From: Candidatus Yanofskyibacteriota bacterium
Lineage (GTDB): Bacteria > Patescibacteriota > Minisyncoccia > 2-02-FULL-40-12 > GWA2-44-9
NCBI GenBank assembly: GCA_016185505.1
Contig: JACPNL010000005.1
Coordinates: 1 to 53,544, forward strand
DNA length: 53,544 nucleotides
Direction: 5' to 3'
In this document: positions 24,301 to 32,462 of the stretch, one piece after another
Position numbering within the stretch: position 1 is the first letter of the stretch
Layout of the letters: each line of letters starts with the position of its first letter
Program-made: the position numbers and the translations under genes
The notes under the pieces: model-generated
What the model was told of the DNA's origin: nothing
The model's input: the letters and a program-made list of their open reading frames with translations, nothing else
Databases searched by the model: none

Positions 24301-25471
24301 TTCTGCGATTTCGAATTTGGCTACGGTTAGTTTTGATAGCGCTTTGGATGACGGCGCTTGGGGGATGTTTGGGAAAGACCAATATCACACTTCTTTGGCT
24401 ACCGTCGCCGGACCGGGGGCGGGCGCGACTGTCAGCTGGGAATTCAATGCACCAGTCGATTGGGGCATTGCTCAACCGGTGGCAGACAGCGACGGTAACA
24501 TATACTTTGGCGCGGCAGACAATTCATCCGGTAAACTAATTAAACTTGATAAAAACGGCGTAAAACCATCCGGATGGGAGGATTATAATACTGGCGTTAA
24601 TATCGGTACACCCGCAGTTCTGGCCGACGGGACGGTATATTTCGGTCGTGTCGGCGCTGGCGGTTTTCTGGCATTTACCGCGCTTAATTCCGAAGGCACC
24701 AACAAGTGGGATTACTCCGGCGCAAGCAAAGTTGATAAAATCACTGTCAACTCAAAAGGCGAGCCGCATTTTTCTTTTGCTCCGGTTAGCCAGAATAAAA
24801 TGCTTGTTTTGAGCGCTGACGGGACGTTAAAACAAGAAATAAGCGGCGATTTTAAAGGTCTCGCGCCGGTTGTTCTGGATAACGGCACAATCATAGCAGC
24901 CGCCAATATCAGTGGGAATCAACAATTCACCGCTTACTCATCCGGTAGCGTTAAGCTTTGGCAGGTGGCGTACACCGGCGCTAACGGGAGCGCTCCAGCT
25001 GATCCTTCATACGATAAAACAACCGGCAAGACATACTCCGCGGCAGGGTCCAAGCTATTTGACATCCAGCAAAACCCGCAGGACGGGCTGATTCCTAATT
25101 CAAATGTACACGACATTGCCCCGTTTGATTACTTAGCCGCTACGACGGTTGCGATAACGTCCGACACGCTTTATGTTGGGTTCAATGCTCTAATTGAGGC
25201 GTCCGGCTCTTTGCTGTACGCTCTCAACAAGTCGGACTTGTCAGAAGAGTGGTTCTTCCAAGCCGACGGCCTGCTCAATAAACAGCCAGTCGTAGACAGC
25301 GCCGGCAATGTCTATTTTTCAACTAAAAACGGCAAATTATACGGCGTGGATTCAGATGGTGCGCAACTCTGGGTCATAAATTCTGGCTTAGATTCGACGA
25401 TTTCCCCGGTTTTGACCGCACATGGTTTGGTGTGGGGGTATGGGAGGAAGATAGTACTTATTAAGGACTAA
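21362..25471 (+). CDS. Secreted zinc phospholipase C-like / lamin-tail / PQQ-propeller chimera
   Basis: Large secreted protein of 1,369 residues. After a signal peptide (about 1-33) comes a zinc-dependent phospholipase C/nuclease-like domain (about 35-290), with GHVLHLLEDAGVPDHTRND supplying His/Asp ligands. Two lamin-tail domains follow (KVVINEVAWAGTEASAADEW at about 459; DVMINEIAWMGTNAENGQF at about 705), then a fibronectin-like domain (about 865-990) and a PQQ-type beta-propeller to the end (GNIYFGAADNSSGKLIKLDK and later repeats). Threonine/proline linkers separate the domains and are partly built from repeat DNA: family E, GGTGACA/TGTCACC repeats and an inside-out family A relic. It probably acts on the surface or on host lipid or nucleic acid; that is inference. 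Confidence 0.75.
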   Translation: METRRTINPKFILGGALLGAFLVLANANPIFAYSQHTTHPALTSNIVDFYNLSLKDKTVTQEEKQWLIKGSIDEDDGGRFFSHFYDPVYDRGLQSVFTAGVPTISSKKWAMGDTQKNFYNSQMTGYAAISGADSIHDFSYDRALQDYAKGDKQRAFIAFGHVLHLLEDAGVPDHTRNDPHPPVLDMGSPYEHEMDKWNPDNFQIARTLFLTREKPVALSDIGSYMDRVANYSNNNFFSKDTISNKAYSNPNVNKTKSLFLGGDEYLFIVGNAKDGKEFPIAFVDIAIVEGKKKIVDITLSKPKIGSYILDGYWDRLSKEVVVSGAGALRLFLEEAEAARREYLAKIETKKPSFWAQVAGLFGFGDKNGLTTSDVDPTSDVNGDGLTTSEGRGTSDVNGDSGDTSGDRKVSPSVSPLSPSLSPLPLVTPKVSPLVSPTPQTSPSLSPTPKPNSNIKTTGKVVINEVAWAGTEASAADEWIELYNTESYDIDLSGWTLKAEDGTPDIIISGLITSDGHRTSDVNDGGTTSGVNSAVIKAQSYFLLERTDDTTVNSITADQTYAGALGNEGELLRLTDASGTFVDTAGNSGSAWPVGSSTGKISMERTASGVWKNFTGNPSAKDANGNFINGTPKAQNSPGVIMVTGGGGGSTNSSQATPTPTVSPTVSPTPTVSPTPTPTPTPSPTPTPSPEPDGDSEDGDTAALGDVMINEIAWMGTNAENGQFCEWIELRNITGSEINLTGWGIYEQGGDVLVMSLTGIISPNGYYLIERVTPSCPDAVPSVEADDSGSFGGSGLANTGENLILKDVSGTVINQVDGSNDWKLNGDSGEKIGDNTTKKTAQRMDSGWITAAATPKAQNSADTITTQAPSAVTDLDAAHGSPTITATWTAPDPGDYNTASLSYDLRYSSTIFTEAASASWWSAATQVASSSLPSVGVKGASQNASFDVVPEYGLTLYFALRTKVIHTTTCEVVNEETVDKCSAISNLATVSFDSALDDGAWGMFGKDQYHTSLATVAGPGAGATVSWEFNAPVDWGIAQPVADSDGNIYFGAADNSSGKLIKLDKNGVKPSGWEDYNTGVNIGTPAVLADGTVYFGRVGAGGFLAFTALNSEGTNKWDYSGASKVDKITVNSKGEPHFSFAPVSQNKMLVLSADGTLKQEISGDFKGLAPVVLDNGTIIAAANISGNQQFTAYSSGSVKLWQVAYTGANGSAPADPSYDKTTGKTYSAAGSKLFDIQQNPQDGLIPNSNVHDIAPFDYLAATTVAITSDTLYVGFNALIEASGSLLYALNKSDLSEEWFFQADGLLNKQPVVDSAGNVYFSTKNGKLYGVDSDGAQLWVINSGLDSTISPVLTAHGLVWGYGRKIVLIKD
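22486..22931. repeat. Repeat-built linker coding DNA
   Basis: Three family E palindromes (about 22486-22500, 22523-22553, 22895-22931) encode TSDV or TSEG peptides. Between them, 22555-22700 is dominated by GGTGACA and TGTCACC in both orientations, encoding GDSGD and then repeated VSP. A similar tract lies at 23281-23460. Confidence 0.75.
24245..24298. repeat. Rearranged family A relic in the fibronectin-like domain
   Basis: TTATCCACA and TGTGGATAA flank an ACGACTTGCGAAGTCGT core, the reverse of the normal box orientation. It is read in frame as VIHTTTCEVVNEETVDK. Confidence 0.6.
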
Positions 25472-25473
25472 TA

Positions 25474-25563
25474 TTTGTTGGAAATGTTGGAAATGTTGGA
25501 AGTGAACAATTCCAACAAGCAAAGCGATCCATCAAGCGAAGCGATTCAACAATTCCAACATCA
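25474..25563. repeat. Family F element, copy 1
   Basis: A left arm of repeated TTGGAAATG and a right arm with AAGCGAAGCGATTCAAC and ATTCCAAC can pair with each other. It is intergenic and has no gene inside. Confidence 0.75.
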
Positions 25564-25702
25564 GTAATTATCCACAATTGACACTATTGCGCGCCACAAT
25601 AGGCGATATATAATTGAGTTATTGATGGTTGACTTCTATCAACCCGTTTGATAGCATCGTTAAGTTAAACATCACAGAATACAAGGAAAAATAAAGGACA
25701 TT
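25564..25702 (+). promoter_or_regulatory. DnaA-box-like 9-mer and promoters of the S-layer leader
   Basis: TTATCCACA (25568-25576) is followed by TTGCGC-16-TATAAT (25587-25614) and TTGACT-17-TAGCAT (25629-25657). Either promoter would give a leader of about 580-620 bases before the gene at 26245. Confidence 0.45.
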
Positions 25703-25823
25703 ATGAATCAGAAAATAGTTAATCCGACTAAGGTATAGCCATATTTTGGCTGTGTTTGGCGTTTCGGTGCTGGTGTTTAACATACTGAACATCAACACGG
25801 GAATGCCGATGAACGAACGTTGA
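25703..25823 (+). pseudogene. Frameshifted small membrane-protein remnant in the leader
   Basis: ATG 25703, after AAAGGA, opens a frame MNQKIVNPTKV that stops at 25738. An overlapping frame continues with IRLRYSHILAVFGVSVLVF, NILNINTGMPMNER and a stop at 25823. That resembles a basic stretch plus one membrane helix, so the two frames may be one small protein broken by a frameshift. A leader peptide is the alternative. Directly downstream, AGGAGG (25829-25834) precedes a four-codon ORF. Confidence 0.35.
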
Positions 25824-26244
25824 AAACTAGGAGGAATGACAATAATGTAGCTAATTCAGAAGAGTATTAAATTTGTAATTAGAAAACGGCGTCGTTGTCG
25901 TTTAAAACGATTAACGACCTCGCAAGTCCAACGGACTTGCGAGGTCAAGAACGATGTCGCAAGGTTTTGAGTCGAAATATAACTTCTCCAAATAATTGCC
26001 CGGTCGATTAAGGGCAAAACGGAGGCGGTTTAACAAAGGCCTTGAAAAATAATTAGTAAGTAGAAAGTAGTAGGTAGTAAGTAGAAAATTAATAGTAATC
26101 AAACTCTGTTCCGGAACTGGTCGAAACTCGATAGGTTGATTGACAATTAACGATCTCGCAAGTCCAACAGACTTGCGAGATCAATAATGCGAAGTCAATA
26201 ATGCATCGAGACAGTTCCGACCCAGAGCAAACAAAATAATTAAA
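25824..26244 (+). other. Structured leader before the S-layer-like gene
   Basis: There is no gene in this stretch. It holds a 14-bp-stem hairpin (25916-25946, GACCTCGCAAGTCC arms), a TAGTAAGTAGAAAG-type AT-rich tract (about 26050-26100), and a long imperfect stem pairing 26103-26131 with 26203-26227. Inside the long stem is a second hairpin (26152-26182, GATCTCGCAAGTC arms). These could stabilise an abundant mRNA or be inserted repeats. Confidence 0.55.
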
Positions 26245-29200
26245 ATGAATATCGTATCAATAGATACCCGCGACAGATTTTTGAAAACTGTCACGGTTCT
26301 TACCGCGATAGCGACTATCATGACGCTATCGGGCATCGCGTATCTTGTGCCAACGGCATTCGGCGCGACTCCTGCTGATTACGGTCTCACGGAGGGTGAC
26401 ACCATCAGCGCGGCCGGTTCTGACGATCCGGATGTATATATCGTCAACGAGATGGGATACAAGAGATTGTTCTTGAATCCCGCGATCTTCGGCCTCTACG
26501 GTCACCTTGGCGGATTCGCCGCGGTGAAGAACGTATCTCCGGCAACGAGAGACGCGTTCCCAACTTCCGGACTATTCCGAGTTGACGGAGATGAGAAGGT
26601 CTACGGTTTGGAAACAACCGGCGAGGACGTAGCTAACCTCCGATGGGTTAACACCTCCGGAGCGCAAGCTGTTGCCGATGATCCGGACTTCTTCAAAAAG
26701 GTCTTTATCATCAACGCTGCTGAAAAAGCTTTGTATAGCACAGGCGCCGACTTTACTTCGGTAAACGATGTTCCTGCCTACACAAGAGGCGGTTCAGCAC
26801 CGGCTCCGATCCCATCCGGACCGTTGTCCGCGAGCTTAGCTCCCGGCAATCCGGCGGCTGCAACTATCACCAGAAACGCAGTCGGAGTTGAATACTTGAG
26901 ATTCCGATTAAGTGGTACTGGTACGGTTAATACTGTAACCGTAAAGAGAGCAGGTGCCGGTCTGACAGCTGATTTTGGTAATGTTTATGTTTACGAAGGA
27001 GCTACGAGGGTGACTTCAGGCAAGACATTCTCATCTGCTGACGGTACTCTTACTTTCTTACTGAATAAAGCGGTAAGTGGCACCAAAGATTTATCAATAG
27101 TCGGCGATATGTCGACTGCAACGGCTGGTGATGTTAACTATATTCAGTTGACAGGTGTTACCTTAACTGGAGGAGCTTCGGTTTCCGGCTTGCCTCTAAA
27201 CGGTAATAACTTTACCGTATCAGGCGCTTCATCGGGTACTGTGACAGTTGCAAAATCAGGCTCATTGTCTGATCCGACTGTCGGCCAGAAGCAGGCGTTA
27301 TTGTCTGAATTCAAATATACGACTGCAACTGAAGGCGGAACTGTAAAAAGAGTTACCATGATAAACGGCGGAACACTGAAACCAGCCGATTTAACTAATG
27401 TTAAGCTTACAACCTTAACTGGCGATGAGTGGGCCGGTTCTACAACCTCCGACGGTTATGTAGTATTTGACCTTGGTTCAGGCAAGTTTATCGCCAAAGG
27501 CGGTAATGCGGTCTTCAAAGTATTGGGCGATGTAGGCGGAAAGAAAGACGAAACAGTTGACCTATACTTTGAGTATGACACTGATACCAATGTTATTGGC
27601 GATCAATATGGCCAGCCGATGGCGGTAACTGATACTGCCTTGGATAGTGCATCTGATGCCACAACCTTGACTCTTCAGGGAGGCGCATTAACGCTGACAT
27701 TCGTCGGTCCGACGGCTACTACTGTTGGAACTACGGTAACTGATGTCACTTTGCTTAGATACACCGTGACTGCCGCTTCAAACATTGAAGCCAAGAAGCA
27801 CGAGTTTGTTCTCTGTAAAGATGACACCGGCAATGGTACATATGATGCCGCCGCCGATACGACAAACGGTTGGGGTGATTTAACCGACTTTAAGGTTTGG
27901 GACGAAGATCTCAACGCGGTTGTGATTGGTCCGCAGGACGGTACTGCTTTCACCACATCCAATTCCGGCGCATGCCCTAATTCGGTAACTGGCGCCGAGA
28001 AATCATTTACTGATACCATAGATTGGGCAGCCGGTAAGACGTATAACTACAAAGTTACGGCTGATATTACCGCTGATGACGCTGGTAGTGGTATCTTGCT
28101 TGCTTCAGGGGACATCTTAAGGGCCGTCCTTGATGACTACTCTGATGATGCAGGTGATGTAACGGTGTTGAAATACTCCGGCACCAATACTGCGGTTGCC
28201 GCGGCGGATATTGTTCCTCGAGCGGATATTTCAGGCAACAACATTACTCTTGGCGCAGCTTCTTTGACTCTAAGTTTGGCTGGCAACCCGGCTGACCAGA
28301 CAAAGATAAAAGGTACCAAAGATGTAAATGTAGTTGGTATTATATTTGCCGCAGGCCAGGCCTCCGCGCTTAAAGTAACGACTATCAAGATAACCGGTTA
28401 TGCTGCTGAAAATCCTGCCGGAAGTTCGTTTGATGAAGGTGTCGCTGAACTGGAAGATACGGGCGTAACGGTTGCCAATGCAATGGCCAAAGTTCAGCTT
28501 TACGAAGCTGAATCAGGGTCGTTAATTGCCGGTACGGATAAGGTTACCAGCAACATACTGGGTACTTCCGGAACTGGAACGATGACCTTTTCGAACTTGA
28601 ATTGGAACATTCCAGCCGGAACATCTAAGACGGTATTGGTCAAGGCAGACTTGTCCAGCAATGCCGCATCAGGAGATGCTGGAGATGGTTACGCCTTTGA
28701 TATTGCCGCAACAGCTGACGTAACTGCCTTGGATTCTGATAGCAATACGGTCAACGCCGGCAACCAGAAAGTTAATGGTACCGCTGCTGCTCCGACACAG
28801 GTATTAACTGTAAAGAACAGCGGCTCAATGACCTTAGCCGCTTCATCTGATAGTCCGCAGAAAGGGGCTCTCTATTGGGGTCAGACTAATGCTCCTGTGT
28901 CTAAGTTCAGATTAAGTTCTACGGATGAAGGTCAATACATTGAAAAATTGACTATCGCTGCGTCTAACTCCACTGAAAATACTAATGCCAAGAATAACGT
29001 CAAGACAGTATTCTTGACTTATAAGAACAAGGCAGGAAGCACGTTAACGACCAGCCAGTCAATGGGTAATGCGGCTTCTGTGAACTTTGCGTGGGCGGCA
29101 GGGAATGATAACCGACCTTATGTGCCGCAAGATTCTTCGTTAGACGTATCAGTTAATGTTGATATGAAGACCAAAGCTGAAGGCGCGACTCCGACCAACG

Positions 29201-29925
29201 CTTCACCTGGATCCGTGTACTTCGGATTGGACTTAGTTGACAGTTTCAATGGAAGCTACACCAACGGTTTCCGAGCGGTGGGTGATGGTTCCGGAAGCGT
29301 TATTGATGGAACATCCTCGGGTATAAACGATGTATCCGGTCCAAACGACCAATATGTCTATAGGGTATATCCGAAGTTCGCACAAGTTGATCTGGCTTCG
29401 CCTTACAACTTGATTGGTACTCCGACCGTATTCAAATTCTCAATCACAGCTATGGGTCTTGGTGACTCAACATTGAGGTTTGACAACGAAGCTGTCGGTT
29501 CAGGTTCTATCAAGTTCGAGATCGTGTCGTCCGGTGAATACACTTACGGAACAAGCGGAAGCACGACTTACACCATCTATGATGAGAGCGGTGTGACGAT
29601 TGATACAGCTTCTTCGGCAGGAGATTCAAAGGGATTAGCTCCCAATGCATCTTTGTCCTTCAACTTCTCGTCTAAAGACGTGGAGATTAGCGGAGGACTA
29701 ACAAAGACCTTCAGAATTCAGATTAACAATCCGAACGATAACTACTCCAAGCCATCAGCTACCGGAAGAGGAGCTGACTTCTTCCAGGTAACATTGCTTG
29801 ATGATGCAGACGGATTGATAAACTGGGTTGCCGACTATAACAACGCGCTTACAGCTACCGACACATCATCAATTGCCGGTACCTTAAGGAGCTTACCGTT
29901 GTATGGCCCGACCTTCCAAAGGTAG
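26245..29925 (+). CDS. Probable S-layer or major surface protein
   Basis: Secreted protein of 1,226 residues: signal peptide (about 1-40), an N-terminal domain (about 45-180) and a long series of beta-rich, immunoglobulin-like modules low in cysteine. The N-terminal domain begins LTEGDTISAAGSDDPDVYIV, then GYKRLFLNPAIFGLYGHLGG, and recurs in the protein at 40299, so it is probably a shared anchoring or assembly module. Composition (Thr, Ser, Ala, Gly, Asp) and size suit an S-layer protein. Coding DNA is more regular in codon choice than its neighbours and has no in-frame palindromes, which would fit high expression and strong constraint. A terminator follows, so it is probably monocistronic. 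Confidence 0.7.
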   Translation: MNIVSIDTRDRFLKTVTVLTAIATIMTLSGIAYLVPTAFGATPADYGLTEGDTISAAGSDDPDVYIVNEMGYKRLFLNPAIFGLYGHLGGFAAVKNVSPATRDAFPTSGLFRVDGDEKVYGLETTGEDVANLRWVNTSGAQAVADDPDFFKKVFIINAAEKALYSTGADFTSVNDVPAYTRGGSAPAPIPSGPLSASLAPGNPAAATITRNAVGVEYLRFRLSGTGTVNTVTVKRAGAGLTADFGNVYVYEGATRVTSGKTFSSADGTLTFLLNKAVSGTKDLSIVGDMSTATAGDVNYIQLTGVTLTGGASVSGLPLNGNNFTVSGASSGTVTVAKSGSLSDPTVGQKQALLSEFKYTTATEGGTVKRVTMINGGTLKPADLTNVKLTTLTGDEWAGSTTSDGYVVFDLGSGKFIAKGGNAVFKVLGDVGGKKDETVDLYFEYDTDTNVIGDQYGQPMAVTDTALDSASDATTLTLQGGALTLTFVGPTATTVGTTVTDVTLLRYTVTAASNIEAKKHEFVLCKDDTGNGTYDAAADTTNGWGDLTDFKVWDEDLNAVVIGPQDGTAFTTSNSGACPNSVTGAEKSFTDTIDWAAGKTYNYKVTADITADDAGSGILLASGDILRAVLDDYSDDAGDVTVLKYSGTNTAVAAADIVPRADISGNNITLGAASLTLSLAGNPADQTKIKGTKDVNVVGIIFAAGQASALKVTTIKITGYAAENPAGSSFDEGVAELEDTGVTVANAMAKVQLYEAESGSLIAGTDKVTSNILGTSGTGTMTFSNLNWNIPAGTSKTVLVKADLSSNAASGDAGDGYAFDIAATADVTALDSDSNTVNAGNQKVNGTAAAPTQVLTVKNSGSMTLAASSDSPQKGALYWGQTNAPVSKFRLSSTDEGQYIEKLTIAASNSTENTNAKNNVKTVFLTYKNKAGSTLTTSQSMGNAASVNFAWAAGNDNRPYVPQDSSLDVSVNVDMKTKAEGATPTNASPGSVYFGLDLVDSFNGSYTNGFRAVGDGSGSVIDGTSSGINDVSGPNDQYVYRVYPKFAQVDLASPYNLIGTPTVFKFSITAMGLGDSTLRFDNEAVGSGSIKFEIVSSGEYTYGTSGSTTYTIYDESGVTIDTASSAGDSKGLAPNASLSFNFSSKDVEISGGLTKTFRIQINNPNDNYSKPSATGRGADFFQVTLLDDADGLINWVADYNNALTATDTSSIAGTLRSLPLYGPTFQR

Positions 29926-29992
29926 TCTAACTACTCCTTGGATAGTCTGAAATTTACCTGATTACGTAATAAAAACGTAAATTCAGGAATTC

Positions 29993-30016
29993 AAAACCCC
30001 GCGAAAGCGGGGTTTT
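29993..30016. terminator. Terminator of the S-layer-like gene
   Basis: AAAACCCCGC, loop GAAA, GCGGGGTTTT. Strong 10-bp stem, with the T-run within the stem. Confidence 0.85.
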
Positions 30017-30033
30017 GAATTAGATGAGTTTTG

Positions 30034-30064
30034 GATATCGGATGTCCATTGGACATCCGCTGTC
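30034..30064. repeat. Family E palindrome, intergenic
   Basis: GATATCGGATGTCC (30034-30047) and GGACATCCGCTGTC (30051-30064), just upstream of the next gene. Confidence 0.7.
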
Positions 30065-30085
30065 GTTAATTGTTATTATTTATGT

Positions 30086-31324
30086 ATGCTTAGAAAACCT
30101 GTTATTTTCATTTTATTTTTCCTGTTTTTTATTCCCGTCTTTGCTATGGCCGCCAACTACTTGAATGGAGCATTATTACGGGTCGAAGGTGATATTAAAG
30201 TCTATTTGATAAAGAATAATATTAAGATGTGGGTTAGTAGTATTGAAGTCTTTAACTCAAATAATTTCAAGTGGCAGGATGTAAAAGTTGTTTCTAGAAG
30301 AGAAGTGGCTAAGATTAAAGAGGGTGATCCACTTCTTTTAGAAACAGTTTCACCCCATCCTTTGCCGAGTCCTACGCCTACGCCTACGGCTACGGATGGC
30401 ACAGCGACTCCGATAATCAGCGCTTCCCCTACTCCAGCCAGCTCAGCTGGCTCAGCTATCCCTCCGGTTCCAACAAAAATCAACGGAATTTTACCACCCC
30501 CGGATTACATAAGAGCCGACTGGCTTGTGTCCGACATTATTGCCAATTATGGTCGTGTCGGTCAGAAAATAATTTTTAAATATTCTGATAAGGAGAAGGA
30601 CAAAATTGAAAACTTCAGATTGTATGAGAAAAAACCGGGTAATCGATATTTCGCCAAGATTGCTGAATTTGAGGAAGTGCCTTCAACCGGCTGTGAGGAT
30701 ATAGATATTGACGGCGAGTGGATGATGACTGAAGCCGGCCAATGCGGTTATTGGTCTGTCCAAAAGATAATTTTGCCCGGGGGAAGAGGAATGACAGCTT
30801 ATTTGTCGGCGATGGATTATCGGGTTGGCGAATATGTTTACTATGTTGCCGGTGTTGACAAAGACGGGTTTGAAACCGCCCCATCTTCTGAAACAAAACT
30901 CGTGTTCCTAAATCCCGTTAGTATTTTAAGTCCTATTGACAACGAACAAATAAAAGGTATTTACCCTGATTTTAGGTGGACTGTTGCAAGTGGTCCGCCC
31001 AATGACGAGGCAGGTTGGCCCGCTGATTCAATGGCTGACTACTTTGTTATGATTTCTGACGACGACAACGCTCAAAGTTCGATCTGGATTAGACAGTTGA
31101 AAATATCATCGGGAGAAACAGAAAGGCAATTATTTTACGACGGACTTGGGCTTAATCCGGCTAAAAAATACAAGGTTAATATTTACGGCCATTACCGGGC
31201 GTCGGAACACGATCCGGATTACATATCAATTTCATACAATATTCCTGAATTTTGGATAAAAAAGCCGGGGTTGGTATCTGTGTTTAGAAATATTTTTGCT
31301 TCTATATTCAGCTTGTTTTTCTAG
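30086..31324 (+). CDS. Secreted protein with surface-module and fibronectin-like regions
   Basis: Protein of 412 residues with a signal peptide (about 1-22). The first domain, NGALLRVEGDIKVYLIKNNI followed by KMWVSSIEVFNSNNFKW, resembles the short SLH-like 'value/identity' module that recurs in CPR surface proteins. Next come a TPTPTAT linker and two beta-rich domains, the latter with SPIDNEQIKGIYPDFRWTV, typical of fibronectin-type modules. The C-terminal end is hydrophobic (VFRNIFASIFSLFF), suggesting membrane association. Exact function unknown; a surface structural role is likely given the preceding S-layer-like gene. Confidence 0.6.
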   Translation: MLRKPVIFILFFLFFIPVFAMAANYLNGALLRVEGDIKVYLIKNNIKMWVSSIEVFNSNNFKWQDVKVVSRREVAKIKEGDPLLLETVSPHPLPSPTPTPTATDGTATPIISASPTPASSAGSAIPPVPTKINGILPPPDYIRADWLVSDIIANYGRVGQKIIFKYSDKEKDKIENFRLYEKKPGNRYFAKIAEFEEVPSTGCEDIDIDGEWMMTEAGQCGYWSVQKIILPGGRGMTAYLSAMDYRVGEYVYYVAGVDKDGFETAPSSETKLVFLNPVSILSPIDNEQIKGIYPDFRWTVASGPPNDEAGWPADSMADYFVMISDDDNAQSSIWIRQLKISSGETERQLFYDGLGLNPAKKYKVNIYGHYRASEHDPDYISISYNIPEFWIKKPGLVSVFRNIFASIFSLFF

Positions 31325-31350
31325 GCGGTTTTTGATAGTATTTGACGGTT

Positions 31351-31992
31351 ATGAATATATATAAAAATGTGATATTTTTGTCAGTTGTAGCGGTCGGAGG
31401 GATTATTTTAGTTGTTTATTTTTGGAAGGTTTGGACATCGGATGTCCCGCGGCCATCCGATGTTGTTAATTTACCGACGGAAGAGCCGTCAGTAAGTCCT
31501 TCCCCAACCCCTTCGACTAGCTCAGGGCAAGCAACCCCGAGACCAATTGCCACAAAAGCTCCACTACCGACAGGTGACGGCCGAACTACCTTTATAGATG
31601 AAGCTGTTCCTTGGAGTTTGCTTTTGGGTGAGGCTACTTGTCGGCTGCAAGGCGAGATAAAATTTTTAGATCACAACACCTACGATAACCAAGATGCTAA
31701 ATTCATTTATAACGGAGTTGATCATCCGGGAAGGAATATTTTCTGGACCGTGACTCCTCAAGACGAGATATCGGTTGGGCCGAATATTTTCGGTAAAATG
31801 TTTCTTCCAAACGGAGAAAGCTTGATTGGTATTGCTTTGCCGGAAAACCCTAAATCTAAACAGTATGAACTAACCGTAAGAATGCATTATGGCCGACTGG
31901 TTGATGAAAAAGATCACTTCGTGACCATCGGAGGCAATGTAAAGGTGTTTGAGAAACAGTGTGACGGTAAAACGACCATCGTTTTGCCATAG
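31351..31992 (+). CDS. Anchored hypothetical protein with repeat-derived linker
   Basis: Protein of about 213 residues: a membrane helix (about 5-24), a repeat-derived linker with family E peptide TSDVPRPSDVVN and a second repeat peptide PSTSSGQATP (CTTCGACTAGCTCAGGGC DNA), then a soluble C-terminal domain of unknown type (GEATCRLQGEIKFLDHNTYD onward). ATG 31351 is used; TTG 31342 is an alternative. Confidence 0.6.
   Translation: MNIYKNVIFLSVVAVGGIILVVYFWKVWTSDVPRPSDVVNLPTEEPSVSPSPTPSTSSGQATPRPIATKAPLPTGDGRTTFIDEAVPWSLLLGEATCRLQGEIKFLDHNTYDNQDAKFIYNGVDHPGRNIFWTVTPQDEISVGPNIFGKMFLPNGESLIGIALPENPKSKQYELTVRMHYGRLVDEKDHFVTIGGNVKVFEKQCDGKTTIVLP
31434..31464. repeat. Family E palindrome, in frame
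   Basis: GACATCGGATG and CATCCGATGTT, encoding TSDVPRPSDVV directly after the membrane helix. Confidence 0.8.
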
Positions 31993-32004
31993 GCAAAACG
32001 ATGG
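31976..32004. terminator. Hairpin spanning a stop codon
   Basis: CCATCGTTTTGCC and its exact complement around ATA (13-bp stem). It contains the TAG of the preceding gene. There is no T-run, so it may be a repeat or processing signal. Confidence 0.55.
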
Positions 32005-32040
32005 AAATGTTCGAAATGATGGAAATGATGGATGTGATAA
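31999..32040. repeat. Family F left arm
   Basis: Repeated GATGGAAATG/TTCGAAATG units directly upstream of the four-helix-bundle gene. The matching right arm is at 32408-32462. Confidence 0.65.
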
Positions 32041-32043
32041 AAG

Positions 32044-32403
32044 ATGAAAATATATAATTATGAAAAGTTGGAGGTCTACAAGTTGTCGCTTCAATTAGTG
32101 GTGACAATATATGTCCTGGTCAAAAAATTTCCAAAAGACGAAATATTCGGACTGACATCCCAGCTAAAAAGAGCTGCCGTATCTGTTTTGTTAAACATAG
32201 TGGAAGGTAGTAGCAGAAGCTCAAAAAAGGACTTTGCCGTTTTTATAGATAGAAGCATTGGGTCAACCGTAGAAGTTAGAGCTAGTTTGCAAGTAGCCGT
32301 AGAATTGAAGTTTACAACAGAAAAAGACATAGTTAATATTTTAGAACTTATAGACAAACTGTATTTCAAATTACAAAAATTAAAAAAATATCTCCGTTCA
32401 TAA
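32044..32403 (+). CDS. Four-helix-bundle protein (S23/IVP/Avd-like)
   Basis: Small helical protein of 119 residues with the family pattern YEKLEVYKLSLQLVVTIY, then FPKDEIFGLTSQLKRAAVSV and NIVEGSSRSSKKDFAVFI. It matches the 23S rRNA intervening-sequence protein family, which also includes the accessory protein Avd of diversity-generating retroelements. No rRNA, reverse transcriptase or variable region is in the window. Here it lies between the left and right arms of a family F repeat, as if it were the cargo of that element. It may bind nucleic acid. Function is otherwise unknown. Confidence 0.85.
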   Translation: MKIYNYEKLEVYKLSLQLVVTIYVLVKKFPKDEIFGLTSQLKRAAVSVLLNIVEGSSRSSKKDFAVFIDRSIGSTVEVRASLQVAVELKFTTEKDIVNILELIDKLYFKLQKLKKYLRS

Positions 32404-32407
32404 ATAA

Positions 32408-32462
32408 CATCTCCAACAAGCCCCAAGCGATCCAACAAATGAAATGATCCAACACTTCCAAC
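32408..32462. repeat. Family F right arm
   Basis: AACATCTCCAACAAGC, AAGCGATCCAAC and CACTTCCAAC units, complementary in part to 31999-32040. It supplies the ATG and first codons (MIQHFQR) of the next gene. Confidence 0.65.

Noticed and set aside
32044-32403. Evidence for a diversity-generating retroelement
   Set aside because: The four-helix protein resembles Avd, but no reverse transcriptase, template repeat or variable repeat is present in the window.
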